Translations under genes and position numbers: made by a program
Notes under the pieces: model-generated
Databases searched by the model: none
What the model was told of the DNA's origin: nothing
What the model saw: the letters and a program-made list of their open reading frames with translations, nothing else
DNA from: Myxococcales bacterium
GTDB lineage: Bacteria; Myxococcota_A; UBA9160; UBA4427
DNA length: 64,000 bases
NCBI GenBank assembly: GCA_014240165.1
Contig: JAAZXM010000007.1
Location: 42,808-106,807, forward strand
Direction of reading: 5' to 3'
Part shown: positions 35,150 through 43,679 of the stretch, one piece after another
Layout of the letters: each line of letters opens with the position of its first letter
How positions within the stretch are numbered: position 1 is the first letter of the stretch

Positions 35150-36079
35150 CTAGTAGCGCGGTACGCTCTCGTCGATCTCTGCCGACCAGGCGTCCAGCCC
35201 GCCCGTTACGTTGTGGACATTGGTGAAGCCCTGGCTGATAAATTGCTCCGCCGCATTGACCCCACGTGGCCCGTGGTGACAAATGAAGACAATCTTCGTC
35301 TCCTTCGGCAATTGTGACAAACGCTGATACTCGGATTCATCGAGGAGAACGGCGGCAGAAATCCGGGCCGTTTCAAATTCACTCGGGGTCCTGACATCGA
35401 TGAACTCGAAGTCTTCTTTGGCGTCGAGCAGGGCCTTGAGTTCTTGAACACTCATTTCAGAGAGCGTAGGCGCGTTGGGATTGTCGACCTTGAATCCCTT
35501 CCCGTTGGTGGTCTCGACCAGGCTGATATTGATTCCATTCGCACGCGCGGCGCTCAGGCGGCTCACCATCAAGGTGACGCCATTGGCCTCCACGGGAATA
35601 TCCATCGAGGTTTGCGCCGCCATGGAAAGGCTGGTTTGCCAGTCGCGGCTGACATCCAGATGAAGGAATTGGCCGGGCTCGGCATTCTGCGCAGCCGCCT
35701 GGCGAAGCGCTTCGGCGGCGTCATCCTGCACATGAATTTCGGGGACGATGGCTTCGGGCGGATCGACGCCCAGGGCCTCGAAGAGTTCACCCGAACCCGC
35801 CATCTCGGTGATGATGTCGCATCCTCCGAGGAACTCTCCCTTGACATAGAGTTGGGGAATCGTCGGCCACGATGAGTAGATCTTGATCCCCTCACGGATC
35901 TCTCCGTCGGAGAGGACATCCACGGTTTGGTAATCCCCGAGGTAGTCGTCGAGGATCGATATAACCTTCGCGGAGAACCCACATTGGGGTGCTTCGCGGT
36001 TGCCCTTCATGAAGAGCGTTACAGGGCTGCCTTGGATCAACTCGTCGATTCGTCCGCGCGTAGCTTCGTCAAGATTCAT
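35150..36079 (-). CDS. Three-domain monothiol glutaredoxin - IscA-like - rhodanese fusion
   Basis: A 309-residue protein with three parts. Residues about 5-105 are a CGFS monothiol glutaredoxin (Grx4/GrxD) with C33 in PQCGFS and the glutathione-binding WPTIPQLY. Residues about 112-205 resemble an A-type (IscA/HesB) iron-sulphur carrier, including EIHVQDDAAEALRQ and FKVDNPNAP, but the cysteines are absent, so cluster ligation by this domain is unlikely. Residues about 210-309 are a rhodanese domain with FIDVRTPSEFE and the active C267 in FICHHGPRG. It lies upstream of bolA. A role in Fe-S trafficking and sulphur handling is inferred. AGGAG precedes the ATG. Confidence 0.9.
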   Translation of the reverse strand: MNLDEATRGRIDELIQGSPVTLFMKGNREAPQCGFSAKVISILDDYLGDYQTVDVLSDGEIREGIKIYSSWPTIPQLYVKGEFLGGCDIITEMAGSGELFEALGVDPPEAIVPEIHVQDDAAEALRQAAAQNAEPGQFLHLDVSRDWQTSLSMAAQTSMDIPVEANGVTLMVSRLSAARANGINISLVETTNGKGFKVDNPNAPTLSEMSVQELKALLDAKEDFEFIDVRTPSEFETARISAAVLLDESEYQRLSQLPKETKIVFICHHGPRGVNAAEQFISQGFTNVHNVTGGLDAWSAEIDESVPRY

Positions 36080-36201
36080 GGCTAGGGACTCCTAAGAGGA
36101 ACTTGGACAGCCGAGGGCCCAGTGGGCGCCGGTGAAGGGGCTCGGCCGGAGGCAGAAAGTAGCAGGAGGCCGGAAGACTGGAAATGGGCCGGCAGCGCGT
36201 C

Positions 36202-38334
36202 TCAGCTGGTCAGCTGGATCAGGTCTGCGAGGATCAGCACAGCCTCAAGTTGCTGAGGCGAGGGTTCGTCCTCGTCGTCCTCGTCATCGGGGCTCTCGGG
36301 AGCGTCGGCTTTCGCCAGCGAGGAAGCGTCGCCTTCGGCTTCCGAATCGGGGCCAGTAGGGGCGTCGTTGTCCGTGGCCGCAGTTTCCGCTGTCTCATCC
36401 TCGGACTTCTCCGAGGCTGAGCCTTCTTCTTCCGCTTTCTTCTCGGCGGCCTCTTCCTCTTTTTCCTTCATGAGTTCAGCCAGGTGAACTACCCCGTTGC
36501 GTGCCTCGGTCTTGGCGATGCGCTCGCGCACCTTGATCAGTTCCTCGTTGCTCTCCACCCGCTTCTGGGAGCGCAGGGCGAGTTCCTGGACGAGGTCGGG
36601 AGTGATGGGTGTCCAGGAGAGCGATTGGTCGCTCGCATCCGCGCTGGGCAGGCTCTTCGCATCGATGAAAGCGGTAATCGATTGGGTCGGGAGCGAGTAG
36701 GTCTGGTGCGCCTCGCCGAACTCATCGGTTCCGAAGATCGACGGGATGACGACATCCGAAGCGACGCCCGAATGTTGAGTTGATTGTCCGCCGGGCCTGA
36801 AGAAGAGTGCGGTCGTGACCTTGAGGGCGCCCAGGCCCTCGGGCAGGGGCACCATGCTCTGGACGGTTCCCTTGCCGAAACTGTGATCATCACCCACGAT
36901 GACCGCTCGGCGATAATCCTTCAACGCGCCCGCCACGATTTCCGAAGCCGATGCGCTGACCCGGGAGATCAAAACCACCAAGGGCCCATCCCAGGCGATT
37001 CGCGAATTGGGATCGCGCAACACCTGAACCTGGGAGAAGGTGTCGCGAACGGCCACGATGCCGCCCTCCTCGATAAAGAGGCCGGCGATATCCACCGAGG
37101 TATCCAGCAACCCGCCCCCGTTGCGCGAGAGGTCGAGGACGAGGCCTACGGCTTTCTCCTCCCGGGCCTGCTTGAGGAGCGCGGAGACATCCGTCGAGCT
37201 CTGGCGTCCACCGGGCTCGTTTCCGCCATAGAAGGAGGGCAACTCCAACACCGCGATTTTCTGGGGTTTGCCCTCGATGTCGACGTTTTCGAAGCGAATT
37301 TTGGCGGCCTGCTCCTCGAGGTTGATCTTGTCTCGAACGATGCTCACCTGGAAGCGTTCCGCCGTATCCCCCTGACGAAGAACTGTCAGATGGACCGTCG
37401 TTCCCCGTTTGCCACGAATCAAGCGAACAACGTCGCGCAGGTCCATGTCGATGATGTCGACGGGCTCCTCGCCATCTTGCGCGACGGCGATGATTTTGTC
37501 CTGGGGCTCGAGAACATTGAGTCCGTCCGCCGCTCCGCCGGGAATGATTTTTTCGACCACCGAATAACCATCGCGCGTCGAAAGGGCGACCCCGATGCCT
37601 TCCAGGGAGAGCCCCATGCTGATCTGGAAATCCTCCAGAACTTCCTGGGAGAGATAGTTCGAGTGCGGGTCGAGCGCCGTGGCAAAGGCGTCCAGATACT
37701 CGGCGTAGAGATCTTCGTTGGTCTTTTCGCTCGCCCTGCGCGTCATCAGTTCGTAGCGGTGGGTCAACTTTTCCTTGGCTTCGGGGAGTTCCATATCCGA
37801 GCTCAGGTAGTTGGACATTTGAAAATGGATCAGCTTCGTGACGAGCTCATCGCGCAGCAGCGGCGTAGGCGCATAGAAGCGTTTATCCGGATCGATGATC
37901 AGAACCGCATCGGTATCGAGTTCATAGTCCTCGTCGGCGAGAACCCCGGCGGCAAATTTTTCCAGGGCCTCGTAGCGGCGGATCTGGTCTTTCTGGATCG
38001 AGAGCAGGGCGGAACAGTCATCGTTGCGGATCTGTTGGATCACGCTGCGAAGTTTCTTCTTGAGGACTTCGACTTCGCCGGCGAGGTAGAGGCTCTTGGA
38101 TGCGTCCAGGCGCTTGACATAGGTGTCGATGACCCGCTGCCGGAGTTCATCGTTCACGTAATGAAAGCTGATGTGTTTATGCAACAGCGTCCGACTGAGT
38201 TCGGGGATCCGCGAGCAATTCAGCTCGGGTTCGCTGCTTTTCGCCTCGGCGGGCCCGTGGGTGAGAGCCACTGCGGAAATGAGCAGCAGTCCGGGCAGAA
38301 AACGGCGGATTTTCATACGTGAATTCATAAACAT
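36202..38334 (-). CDS. prc: Tail-specific carboxy-terminal protease (Prc/Ctp, S41)
   Basis: A 710-residue periplasmic serine protease with a signal peptide (MKIRRFLPGLLLISAVALT, then AEAKS), an N-terminal TSP domain, a PDZ domain (ISMGLSLEGIGVALST ... GGAADG) and an S41 catalytic domain. The nucleophile lies in VSASASEIVAGAL and the Lys in GDDHSFGKGTVQ. A Glu/Ser/Asp-rich stretch of about 80 residues is inserted before the final helix QQLEAVLILADLIQL. It degrades proteins with nonpolar C termini. Start is uncertain: ATG at 38334, 38325 or 38316; none has a clear Shine-Dalgarno, and TATCAT (about -10-like) precedes them. The 122-bp gap downstream leads to the Grx gene. Confidence 0.93.
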   Translation of the reverse strand: MFMNSRMKIRRFLPGLLLISAVALTHGPAEAKSSEPELNCSRIPELSRTLLHKHISFHYVNDELRQRVIDTYVKRLDASKSLYLAGEVEVLKKKLRSVIQQIRNDDCSALLSIQKDQIRRYEALEKFAAGVLADEDYELDTDAVLIIDPDKRFYAPTPLLRDELVTKLIHFQMSNYLSSDMELPEAKEKLTHRYELMTRRASEKTNEDLYAEYLDAFATALDPHSNYLSQEVLEDFQISMGLSLEGIGVALSTRDGYSVVEKIIPGGAADGLNVLEPQDKIIAVAQDGEEPVDIIDMDLRDVVRLIRGKRGTTVHLTVLRQGDTAERFQVSIVRDKINLEEQAAKIRFENVDIEGKPQKIAVLELPSFYGGNEPGGRQSSTDVSALLKQAREEKAVGLVLDLSRNGGGLLDTSVDIAGLFIEEGGIVAVRDTFSQVQVLRDPNSRIAWDGPLVVLISRVSASASEIVAGALKDYRRAVIVGDDHSFGKGTVQSMVPLPEGLGALKVTTALFFRPGGQSTQHSGVASDVVIPSIFGTDEFGEAHQTYSLPTQSITAFIDAKSLPSADASDQSLSWTPITPDLVQELALRSQKRVESNEELIKVRERIAKTEARNGVVHLAELMKEKEEEAAEKKAEEEGSASEKSEDETAETAATDNDAPTGPDSEAEGDASSLAKADAPESPDDEDDEDEPSPQQLEAVLILADLIQLTS

Positions 38335-38454
38335 CAATGATAACAGGACGCTGGCCCGTCGCCCTGTGCCTTTTCGCGGATTTGATGGATCTGAGCCTTT
38401 ACTCAGATTCGGATGATGGGCCAGCGGACTGAAGTTTTTCTGCTTTTCCGGCTT

Positions 38455-39393
38455 TCAGCTCCCCAGCAGGGGGATCACCTGCTCGGCGAAAATGCGGGCC
38501 GGGACCCGGGTATCCCGGCCGAAGAATTCCATCAGGAAGCCCGTGCAGCCCAGCGCCCGGTGACGCTCGATACATTCCGCCACCCTTTCCGGTGTGCCCC
38601 AGATCCCGTGCTCCTCGAGGTCGGCCCCCATGTGGCCGCCGTAGACCTTGCCGGCCTTGGCCAAAGACGCCTTGGCGGCTTCTTCGGTTTCCTCGATGAT
38701 GACCACGCATTGTTGTGAGATACGGATTTCCGCGGGGTCGCGGCCGACTTCGTCACAGCGCTTATGAAGCGCCTCGATCTTCTGCCCGAGTTGGGATTGG
38801 GCGATGGCCATGTTGTTCCAGATATCCGCGTGCCGAGCCACGATCCCCATCAGGACCTTCTCGCCCGTGCCCCCGACCAGGATGGGGACGCGGCGGGGCG
38901 GTTTGGGTTCACACAGGGCCTCCTTGACCTGGAAGTGTTCTCCGTCGAAGGTCGTGGTTTCTTCCTGCCAGAGGCCTCTCAAGATTTGGATGTACTCTTC
39001 GAGTCCGCGCATCCGGGCGCCCAGGGGAGGAAAGGGGTTCCCGTAGGCTTCGAACTCGGGCTGAAACCAGCCGGCACCCAGCCCCATGATGACTCGCCCC
39101 CCGGCGATCTGGTCGATGGTGGCTACCTGCTTGGCGAGCATGGCGGGGTTTCGGAAGAAGGGCGGGGTGACCAGGGTTCCGAGTTCGAGCTTTTCCGTGA
39201 TGGCACCCACGGCGGTGAGCAGGCTCCAGGCCTCCATGATCGGGATGCGCGGGTTGGGTACGCCGTAGACGTGGTCGCAGACCCAGGCGGAATCGAAACC
39301 GAGCCCGTCGAGTTCCAGGGCGCAGTCCCGGCACTCGTTCCAATCACGCTTGATCTGGGGAAGGGTGACGCCAAAATGCAGGGCATTGCTCAT
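38455..39393 (-). CDS. LLM-class (F420-dependent-like) oxidoreductase
   Basis: A 312-residue luciferase-like TIM-barrel protein. It starts MSNALHFGVTLPQIKRDWNE and shows ALELDGLGFDSAWVCDH, LELGTLVTPPFFRNPAMLAKQ, and VIMGLGAGWFQPEFEAYG, the motif typical of F420-dependent or FMN LLM oxidoreductases in actinobacteria and related bacteria. The start at 39393 has GGAG six bases upstream; an ATG at 39405 is an alternative. The substrate is unknown. It is alone on its strand and divergent from fumarase. Confidence 0.88.
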   Translation of the reverse strand: MSNALHFGVTLPQIKRDWNECRDCALELDGLGFDSAWVCDHVYGVPNPRIPIMEAWSLLTAVGAITEKLELGTLVTPPFFRNPAMLAKQVATIDQIAGGRVIMGLGAGWFQPEFEAYGNPFPPLGARMRGLEEYIQILRGLWQEETTTFDGEHFQVKEALCEPKPPRRVPILVGGTGEKVLMGIVARHADIWNNMAIAQSQLGQKIEALHKRCDEVGRDPAEIRISQQCVVIIEETEEAAKASLAKAGKVYGGHMGADLEEHGIWGTPERVAECIERHRALGCTGFLMEFFGRDTRVPARIFAEQVIPLLGS

Positions 39394-39682
39394 AACGGGC
39401 TCCATCTCGGTGGGGGTGGGATCGCGGGGCGCCGCGCATCGCGCCGGGGCCCCTCTTCCACAAGAGCTTGGCGGAAAAACGGGGTATTGGGAAGTCCATT
39501 CCAGGCGCTGGAGGGGTGCCCTTTTCCTGGGGCGGCGCCGCCAGAACGCCGGCTGCGTCCCGAAAACCGGGGCTTCCGCTATTCTCGCCCCCCGTTGGCT
39601 GAAGCTCTCGCGTTCCTCCCTGGAGCCGGCGGGCGAATCCAATCAGCCCTATTGAGCAATCAAGGCGGAGAAGAGGCCAGTC

Positions 39683-41293
39683 GTGTCCGAATTCCACTAC
39701 CAGCCCATTTTCGAATACGGAAAGGGCGAGACCCCGTTTCGTCAATTGACCTCCGAGTATGTGTCCACCACCGAGTTCGAAGGCAGGACCATCCTCAAGG
39801 TGGACCCGGAGGCCCTGACCCTCCTGGCCCGAGAGGCGATGCGCGACGTTTCATTCCTCTTGCGTCCGCGGCATCTCGAGCAGCTGTCGGGGATTCTTGG
39901 CGACCCCGAGGCCTCGGACAACGACCGCTTCGTCGCCTTGGAACTCCTGAAGAACGCCAACGTGGCGGCCGGCATGGTGCTGCCCTCGTGCCAGGATACG
40001 GGGACCGCCATCGTGGTGGCCAAGAAAGGGCAGAACGTCTTTACCGGTGGCGGGGATGCCGAAGCCCTGGCCCGGGGTATCCACGAAACTTTCGCGAAGG
40101 AGAACCTTCGCTATTCCCAGAACGCGCCGCTCAGCATGTTCGAGGAAAAAAATACGGGTTCGAATCTCCCGGCCCAGATCGATATCGCGGCGACGGATGG
40201 CGACGAGTACGAATTCCTTTTCATCACCAAGGGCGGCGGCTCGGCGAACAAGACCTTTCTCTTTCAGGAAACCAAGGCGCTGCTCAATCCGGCTTCCCTA
40301 CGGAGTTTTTTCTCCGAGAAGATCAAGCTGCTGGGAACCGCGGCTTGCCCGCCCTATCACCTGGCCATCGTGATCGGCGGAACTTCGGCCGAGGCGACCC
40401 TGAAGGCCGTCAAGCTCGCCAGCTGTCATTACCTCGATGACCTGCCCACCGAGGGCAATGAGCATGGCCGAGCCTTTCGCGATCCCGCCCTGGAAGAGGA
40501 CCTGCTGGCCTTGACCCGGGAGGTGGGCATCGGCGCCCAATTCGGCGGAAAGTATTTCTGCCACGATGTCCGGGCGATTCGGCTTCCCCGCCACGGCGCC
40601 TCCTGCCCGGTGGGTATCGGGGTTTCCTGCTCGGCGGATCGTCAGATCCTGGGCCGGATTTCCGCCGAGGGCATCTTTCTCGAACAACTCGAGACGGATC
40701 CCGCGCGCTTCATGCCCGATCTCTCGGGGATCGACCTCGGCAACGAGTCCGTGGCCATCGATCTCAATCAGCCCATGGACGCAATCCGGGCCGAACTCTC
40801 GCGTCATCCCGTCACGACGCCCCTGAGCCTGAGCGGCACGCTCGTGGTGGCGCGCGATACCGCCCACGCGAAGCTCAAGGAGCGCCTGGATGCCGGCGAG
40901 GGCCTGCCCGATTACCTCAAGAAGCACATCGTCTACTACGCCGGGCCCGCCAAGACGCCCGAGGGCTATGCGTCGGGTTCCTTCGGGCCCACGACGGCGG
41001 GCCGCATGGATTCCTATGTCGATCTCTTCATGGAAAACGGCGGCAGCTTCGTGACCCTCGCCAAGGGCAATCGCTCGAAGGTGGTCACCGAGGCGTGCAA
41101 AAAACACGGCGGTTTCTACCTGGGCTCGGTGGGCGGTCCTGCGGCGATCCTGGCCCAGGATTGCATCAAGAAGGTCGAGGTCCTGGAGTACGAGGAATTG
41201 GGCATGGAGGCCGTGTGGAAGATCGAGGTGGAGAACTTTCCGGCCTTCGTGATCGTGGACGATAAGGGCAATGACTTCTTCGCGGACCTCTGA
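39683..41293 (+). CDS. Class I (iron-sulphur) fumarate hydratase
   Basis: A 536-residue [4Fe-4S] fumarase of the FumA/FumB type that interconverts fumarate and malate in the TCA cycle. The cluster cysteines align with E. coli FumA at a two-residue offset: C103 (LPSCQDTGT), C222 (TAACPPYH) and C316 ([13 protein letters not shown] context). The motifs [10 protein letters not shown] and [11 protein letters not shown] are present. The start is GTG at 39683 after GGCGGAGAAGAGG. Class I enzymes are oxygen-labile and are common in anaerobes and facultative organisms. trmH-like follows after 11 bp. Confidence 0.95.
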   Translation: MSEFHYQPIFEYGKGETPFRQLTSEYVSTTEFEGRTILKVDPEALTLLAREAMRDVSFLLRPRHLEQLSGILGDPEASDNDRFVALELLKNANVAAGMVLPSCQDTGTAIVVAKKGQNVFTGGGDAEALARGIHETFAKENLRYSQNAPLSMFEEKNTGSNLPAQIDIAATDGDEYEFLFITKGGGSANKTFLFQETKALLNPASLRSFFSEKIKLLGTAACPPYHLAIVIGGTSAEATLKAVKLASCHYLDDLPTEGNEHGRAFRDPALEEDLLALTREVGIGAQFGGKYFCHDVRAIRLPRHGASCPVGIGVSCSADRQILGRISAEGIFLEQLETDPARFMPDLSGIDLGNESVAIDLNQPMDAIRAELSRHPVTTPLSLSGTLVVARDTAHAKLKERLDAGEGLPDYLKKHIVYYAGPAKTPEGYASGSFGPTTAGRMDSYVDLFMENGGSFVTLAKGNRSKVVTEACKKHGGFYLGSVGGPAAILAQDCIKKVEVLEYEELGMEAVWKIEVENFPAFVIVDDKGNDFFADL

Positions 41294-41304
41294 GAAATCC
41301 TGAC

Positions 41305-42141
41305 GTGGGCCTGATCGAGATCGACGCCCTCGACGATCCGCGCCTGGCCCTGTACCGGGATATCAAGGATCCCCATATGCGCCGCCGGGAGGGGCTCTTC
41401 GTCGTGGAGGGTCGCTTCACCCTGCGCTGCTTGATCGAAGATTCGCCCCACGATCCGATCTCGGTGCTCGCCAGCCCGCCCGCCCGGCGTGCGCTGCAGG
41501 ATGTCCTCGAGGGTCTCGACGGCGCGACGCCCATCTACGAAGCGCCCAACGAGGTGCTCCGCGAACTCGCGGGTTTTCATCTTCACCGGGGTTGCCTGGC
41601 CCTGGGCCGACGACCCGACGATTCCGCCCTCGACGAGTTGCTCGTGCGCGCCCAGCGCCCGGACGGGTCCTCGCTGGTGGTGGTGCTCGAGGGGCTCACG
41701 AATCATGACAACGTGGGGGGCATCTTTCGCAACGCCATGGCGCTGGGGGCCGATGCCGTGCTGCTCTGTCCGCGTTGTTGCGACCCCCTCTACCGCAAGG
41801 CGATCCGCACTTCGCTGGGGGGCGCCCTCTGCGTTCCCTTTGCCCGGGTGGAGAACTGGCCCGGGGGCCTCGGCCGCCTGCGTGAGGCGGGCTACCAGCT
41901 GGTGGCGCTCGATCCCTCGGGCGAGTCCATCGCCAGTGCGGCTCGCCAGGGGCTCCCCCGGCGCGCGGCCCTGATCCTGGGCACCGAGGGTGCCGGCCTC
42001 AGCGCCGAGGCGCTGGAGCAGACCGATCTGCGACTCAAGATCGAGATGGCGCCGGGAATGGATTCCCTCAACGTCGCCACCGCATCGGGCATCGCATTGC
42101 ATCATTTTCGGGAGGCCTTGTCGCCATGCGGCCCCTCCTGA
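41305..42141 (+). CDS. TrmH/SpoU-family RNA 2'-O-methyltransferase
   Basis: A 278-residue SPOUT methyltransferase with the knot motifs: VVVLEGLTNHDNVGGIFRNAMA (motif 1), LILGTEGAGLSAE (motif 2) and MDSLNVATASGIALHHF (motif 3). The amino-terminal part (PHMRRREGLFVVEGRFTLR) resembles the RNA-binding domain seen in RlmB/TrmH-like proteins. The RNA target cannot be read. It starts at GTG 41305, 11 bp after the fumarase stop, and overlaps the next gene by 16 bases. Confidence 0.9.
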   Translation: MGLIEIDALDDPRLALYRDIKDPHMRRREGLFVVEGRFTLRCLIEDSPHDPISVLASPPARRALQDVLEGLDGATPIYEAPNEVLRELAGFHLHRGCLALGRRPDDSALDELLVRAQRPDGSSLVVVLEGLTNHDNVGGIFRNAMALGADAVLLCPRCCDPLYRKAIRTSLGGALCVPFARVENWPGGLGRLREAGYQLVALDPSGESIASAARQGLPRRAALILGTEGAGLSAEALEQTDLRLKIEMAPGMDSLNVATASGIALHHFREALSPCGPS

Positions 42142-42857
42142 TCATCAAGGCCGGCGATACCCTGCCCGAGATCGCGGCCCGGCGTGGCGACTACGACATC
42201 TGGATTCGCGACGGGCTCGGGCTCGGAGCCCTTCCGGTGGATACGGTCTGCGTTCACCGCGACGAAGTCCTTCCGCCCGCGGACGCCGTGGCGGGGGTCG
42301 TGGTCACGGGTTCACCCGCCATGGTCTCCCACCGAGAAGCGTGGAGCGAGCGGACCGCGGCGTGGTTGGCCGAAGCGGTGGCTTCGGGAACACTCATCCT
42401 GGGCATTTGCTACGGCCACCAATTGCTCGCCCATGCGCTGGGCGGGCGTGCCGGCCCGAACCCCAAGGGCCGCCAGATCGGCACCATCGAGGTGGAACTC
42501 GACGCTCCGGGCGACGCGTTGCTGGGTGCGCTGCCGCGCGAGTTGGTCGTCCAGGCCACCCACGTCGAAGTGGTGCTCGAGTTCCCCGATGCAGCGGTGC
42601 CCCTGGCGAAGAACGTCATGGATGCCCACGCGGGTTTTCGCCTGGGCGAGTCCACGTGGGGGGTCCAATTCCATCCCGAGTTCGATGCCGACATCATGCG
42701 CGGCTATATCGAGGGCCGCAGGGACCTGATCGCCGGGGAAGGGGGCGACCCGGATGCCCTTTTGGCCCGCTGCCGAGATTCCTCTCATGGCCGCACCCTC
42801 CTGGGCCGGTTCGGCGCGCTGGTGGAGCAGGCCGAGGGGGTTCGAGGCCCCGCCTGA
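42126..42857 (+). CDS. Class I glutamine amidotransferase-like protein
   Basis: A 243-residue GATase1 protein. The nucleophile is C95 in ILGICYGHQLLA, and the His-Glu pair is in WGVQFHPEFDAD. Stand-alone members similar to GMP synthase amidotransferase domains (YfeJ-like) act on unknown acceptors. The start overlaps trmH by 16 bases, so the pair is coupled. A 72-bp gap and a MerR gene follow. Confidence 0.86.
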   Translation: MRPLLIIKAGDTLPEIAARRGDYDIWIRDGLGLGALPVDTVCVHRDEVLPPADAVAGVVVTGSPAMVSHREAWSERTAAWLAEAVASGTLILGICYGHQLLAHALGGRAGPNPKGRQIGTIEVELDAPGDALLGALPRELVVQATHVEVVLEFPDAAVPLAKNVMDAHAGFRLGESTWGVQFHPEFDADIMRGYIEGRRDLIAGEGGDPDALLARCRDSSHGRTLLGRFGALVEQAEGVRGPA

Positions 42858-42894
42858 GGGCGATGGGCCGCCGGGGCAGGGCGTCTTTTGAGCC

Positions 42895-42923
42895 TCGACG
42901 TTGAGAGTAACTACTCTTAGAAT
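42895..42923 (+). promoter_or_regulatory. merR promoter with operator palindrome in the spacer
   Basis: A -35-like TCGACG (42895-42900) is separated by 17 bp from the -10 TAGAAT (42918-42923). The spacer contains AGAGTA-AC-TACTCT (42904-42917), a near-perfect palindrome directly abutting the -10, the place where MerR-family regulators bind. The ATG at 42930 lies six bases after the -10 and no Shine-Dalgarno is present, so the mRNA may be leaderless. Confidence 0.6.
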
Positions 42924-42929
42924 ACCCGC

Positions 42930-43679
42930 ATGGAATATCGTGTGGAAGCGCTGGCGGCGGCGGCAGGGGTCCGGGTGGATACGGTCCGCTTCTATCAATC
43001 CCGAGGGCTCTTGCCCAAGCCCGGACGCCGGGGACGGCTGGCGATCTACGATGCGGACCATCTGCAACGGCTTCGCCGCATCCGCTCGCTCCTCGAACAG
43101 GGCTTCAGCCTGGCCCAGATCGGGCGGGTCATGGAGGGCGGAGAGCCCGGGGGCTCGGCCGATCCGGTGCTGGTCGCCCTGACCGATGACGGCCCCGCTG
43201 CCCGCACCTTCAGCCGGGCGGAATTGGCCGCCGAGGTGGGCATCCCCGAAGCCTTGATCCAGGCCGTGGAGGCCGCGGGCCTGGGCGAACCCCTGGAGAT
43301 CGGCGGCGAGCCGCGCTTTGCCGAAGCGGATCTCGCGATGGCCAAGGCCGCATTGGCGGTCCTCGGCGCCGGCTTTCCCTTGGATGCGCTGCTGGCTTTG
43401 TCGACGCGTCACGCGAACCATGTGCGCGCGGTCGCGGACGAGGCCATCGATCTCTTCGACGATCATATCCGCAAGGATGCGGCCGGGGGCGAAGTGATCG
43501 CCCAGGCTTTTCGCAGCCTGCTTCCCCAGATCACTCGCCTGGTGGCCCTGCATTTCCAGCGGACTCTGGTCAACCGTGCGCTGGAGCGTCTGTCCACCAG
43601 CGAAGGCGAGGATAAGGTCAATCTCGAGCGCGCCCTGGAGGCCACGCGCGCCAGCCGCCTGGAGGTCGAATGGCGTTGA
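42930..43679 (+). CDS. MerR-family transcriptional regulator upstream of the men operon
   Basis: A 249-residue regulator. The N-terminal winged helix is clear: YRVEALAAAAGVRVDTVRFY, the wing SRGLLPKPGRRGRLAIY, then LQRLRRIRSLLEQGFSLAQI. The C-terminal part is helical, with a second MerR-like FSRAELAAEVGIPEALIQAVEA, and has no metal-binding cysteines, so a small-molecule effector is more likely than a metal. Its stop overlaps the menF start by 10 bases (ATGGCGTTGA), making it the first gene of the menaquinone operon. Autoregulation through the spacer palindrome is inferred. Confidence 0.9.
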   Translation: MEYRVEALAAAAGVRVDTVRFYQSRGLLPKPGRRGRLAIYDADHLQRLRRIRSLLEQGFSLAQIGRVMEGGEPGGSADPVLVALTDDGPAARTFSRAELAAEVGIPEALIQAVEAAGLGEPLEIGGEPRFAEADLAMAKAALAVLGAGFPLDALLALSTRHANHVRAVADEAIDLFDDHIRKDAAGGEVIAQAFRSLLPQITRLVALHFQRTLVNRALERLSTSEGEDKVNLERALEATRASRLEVEWR

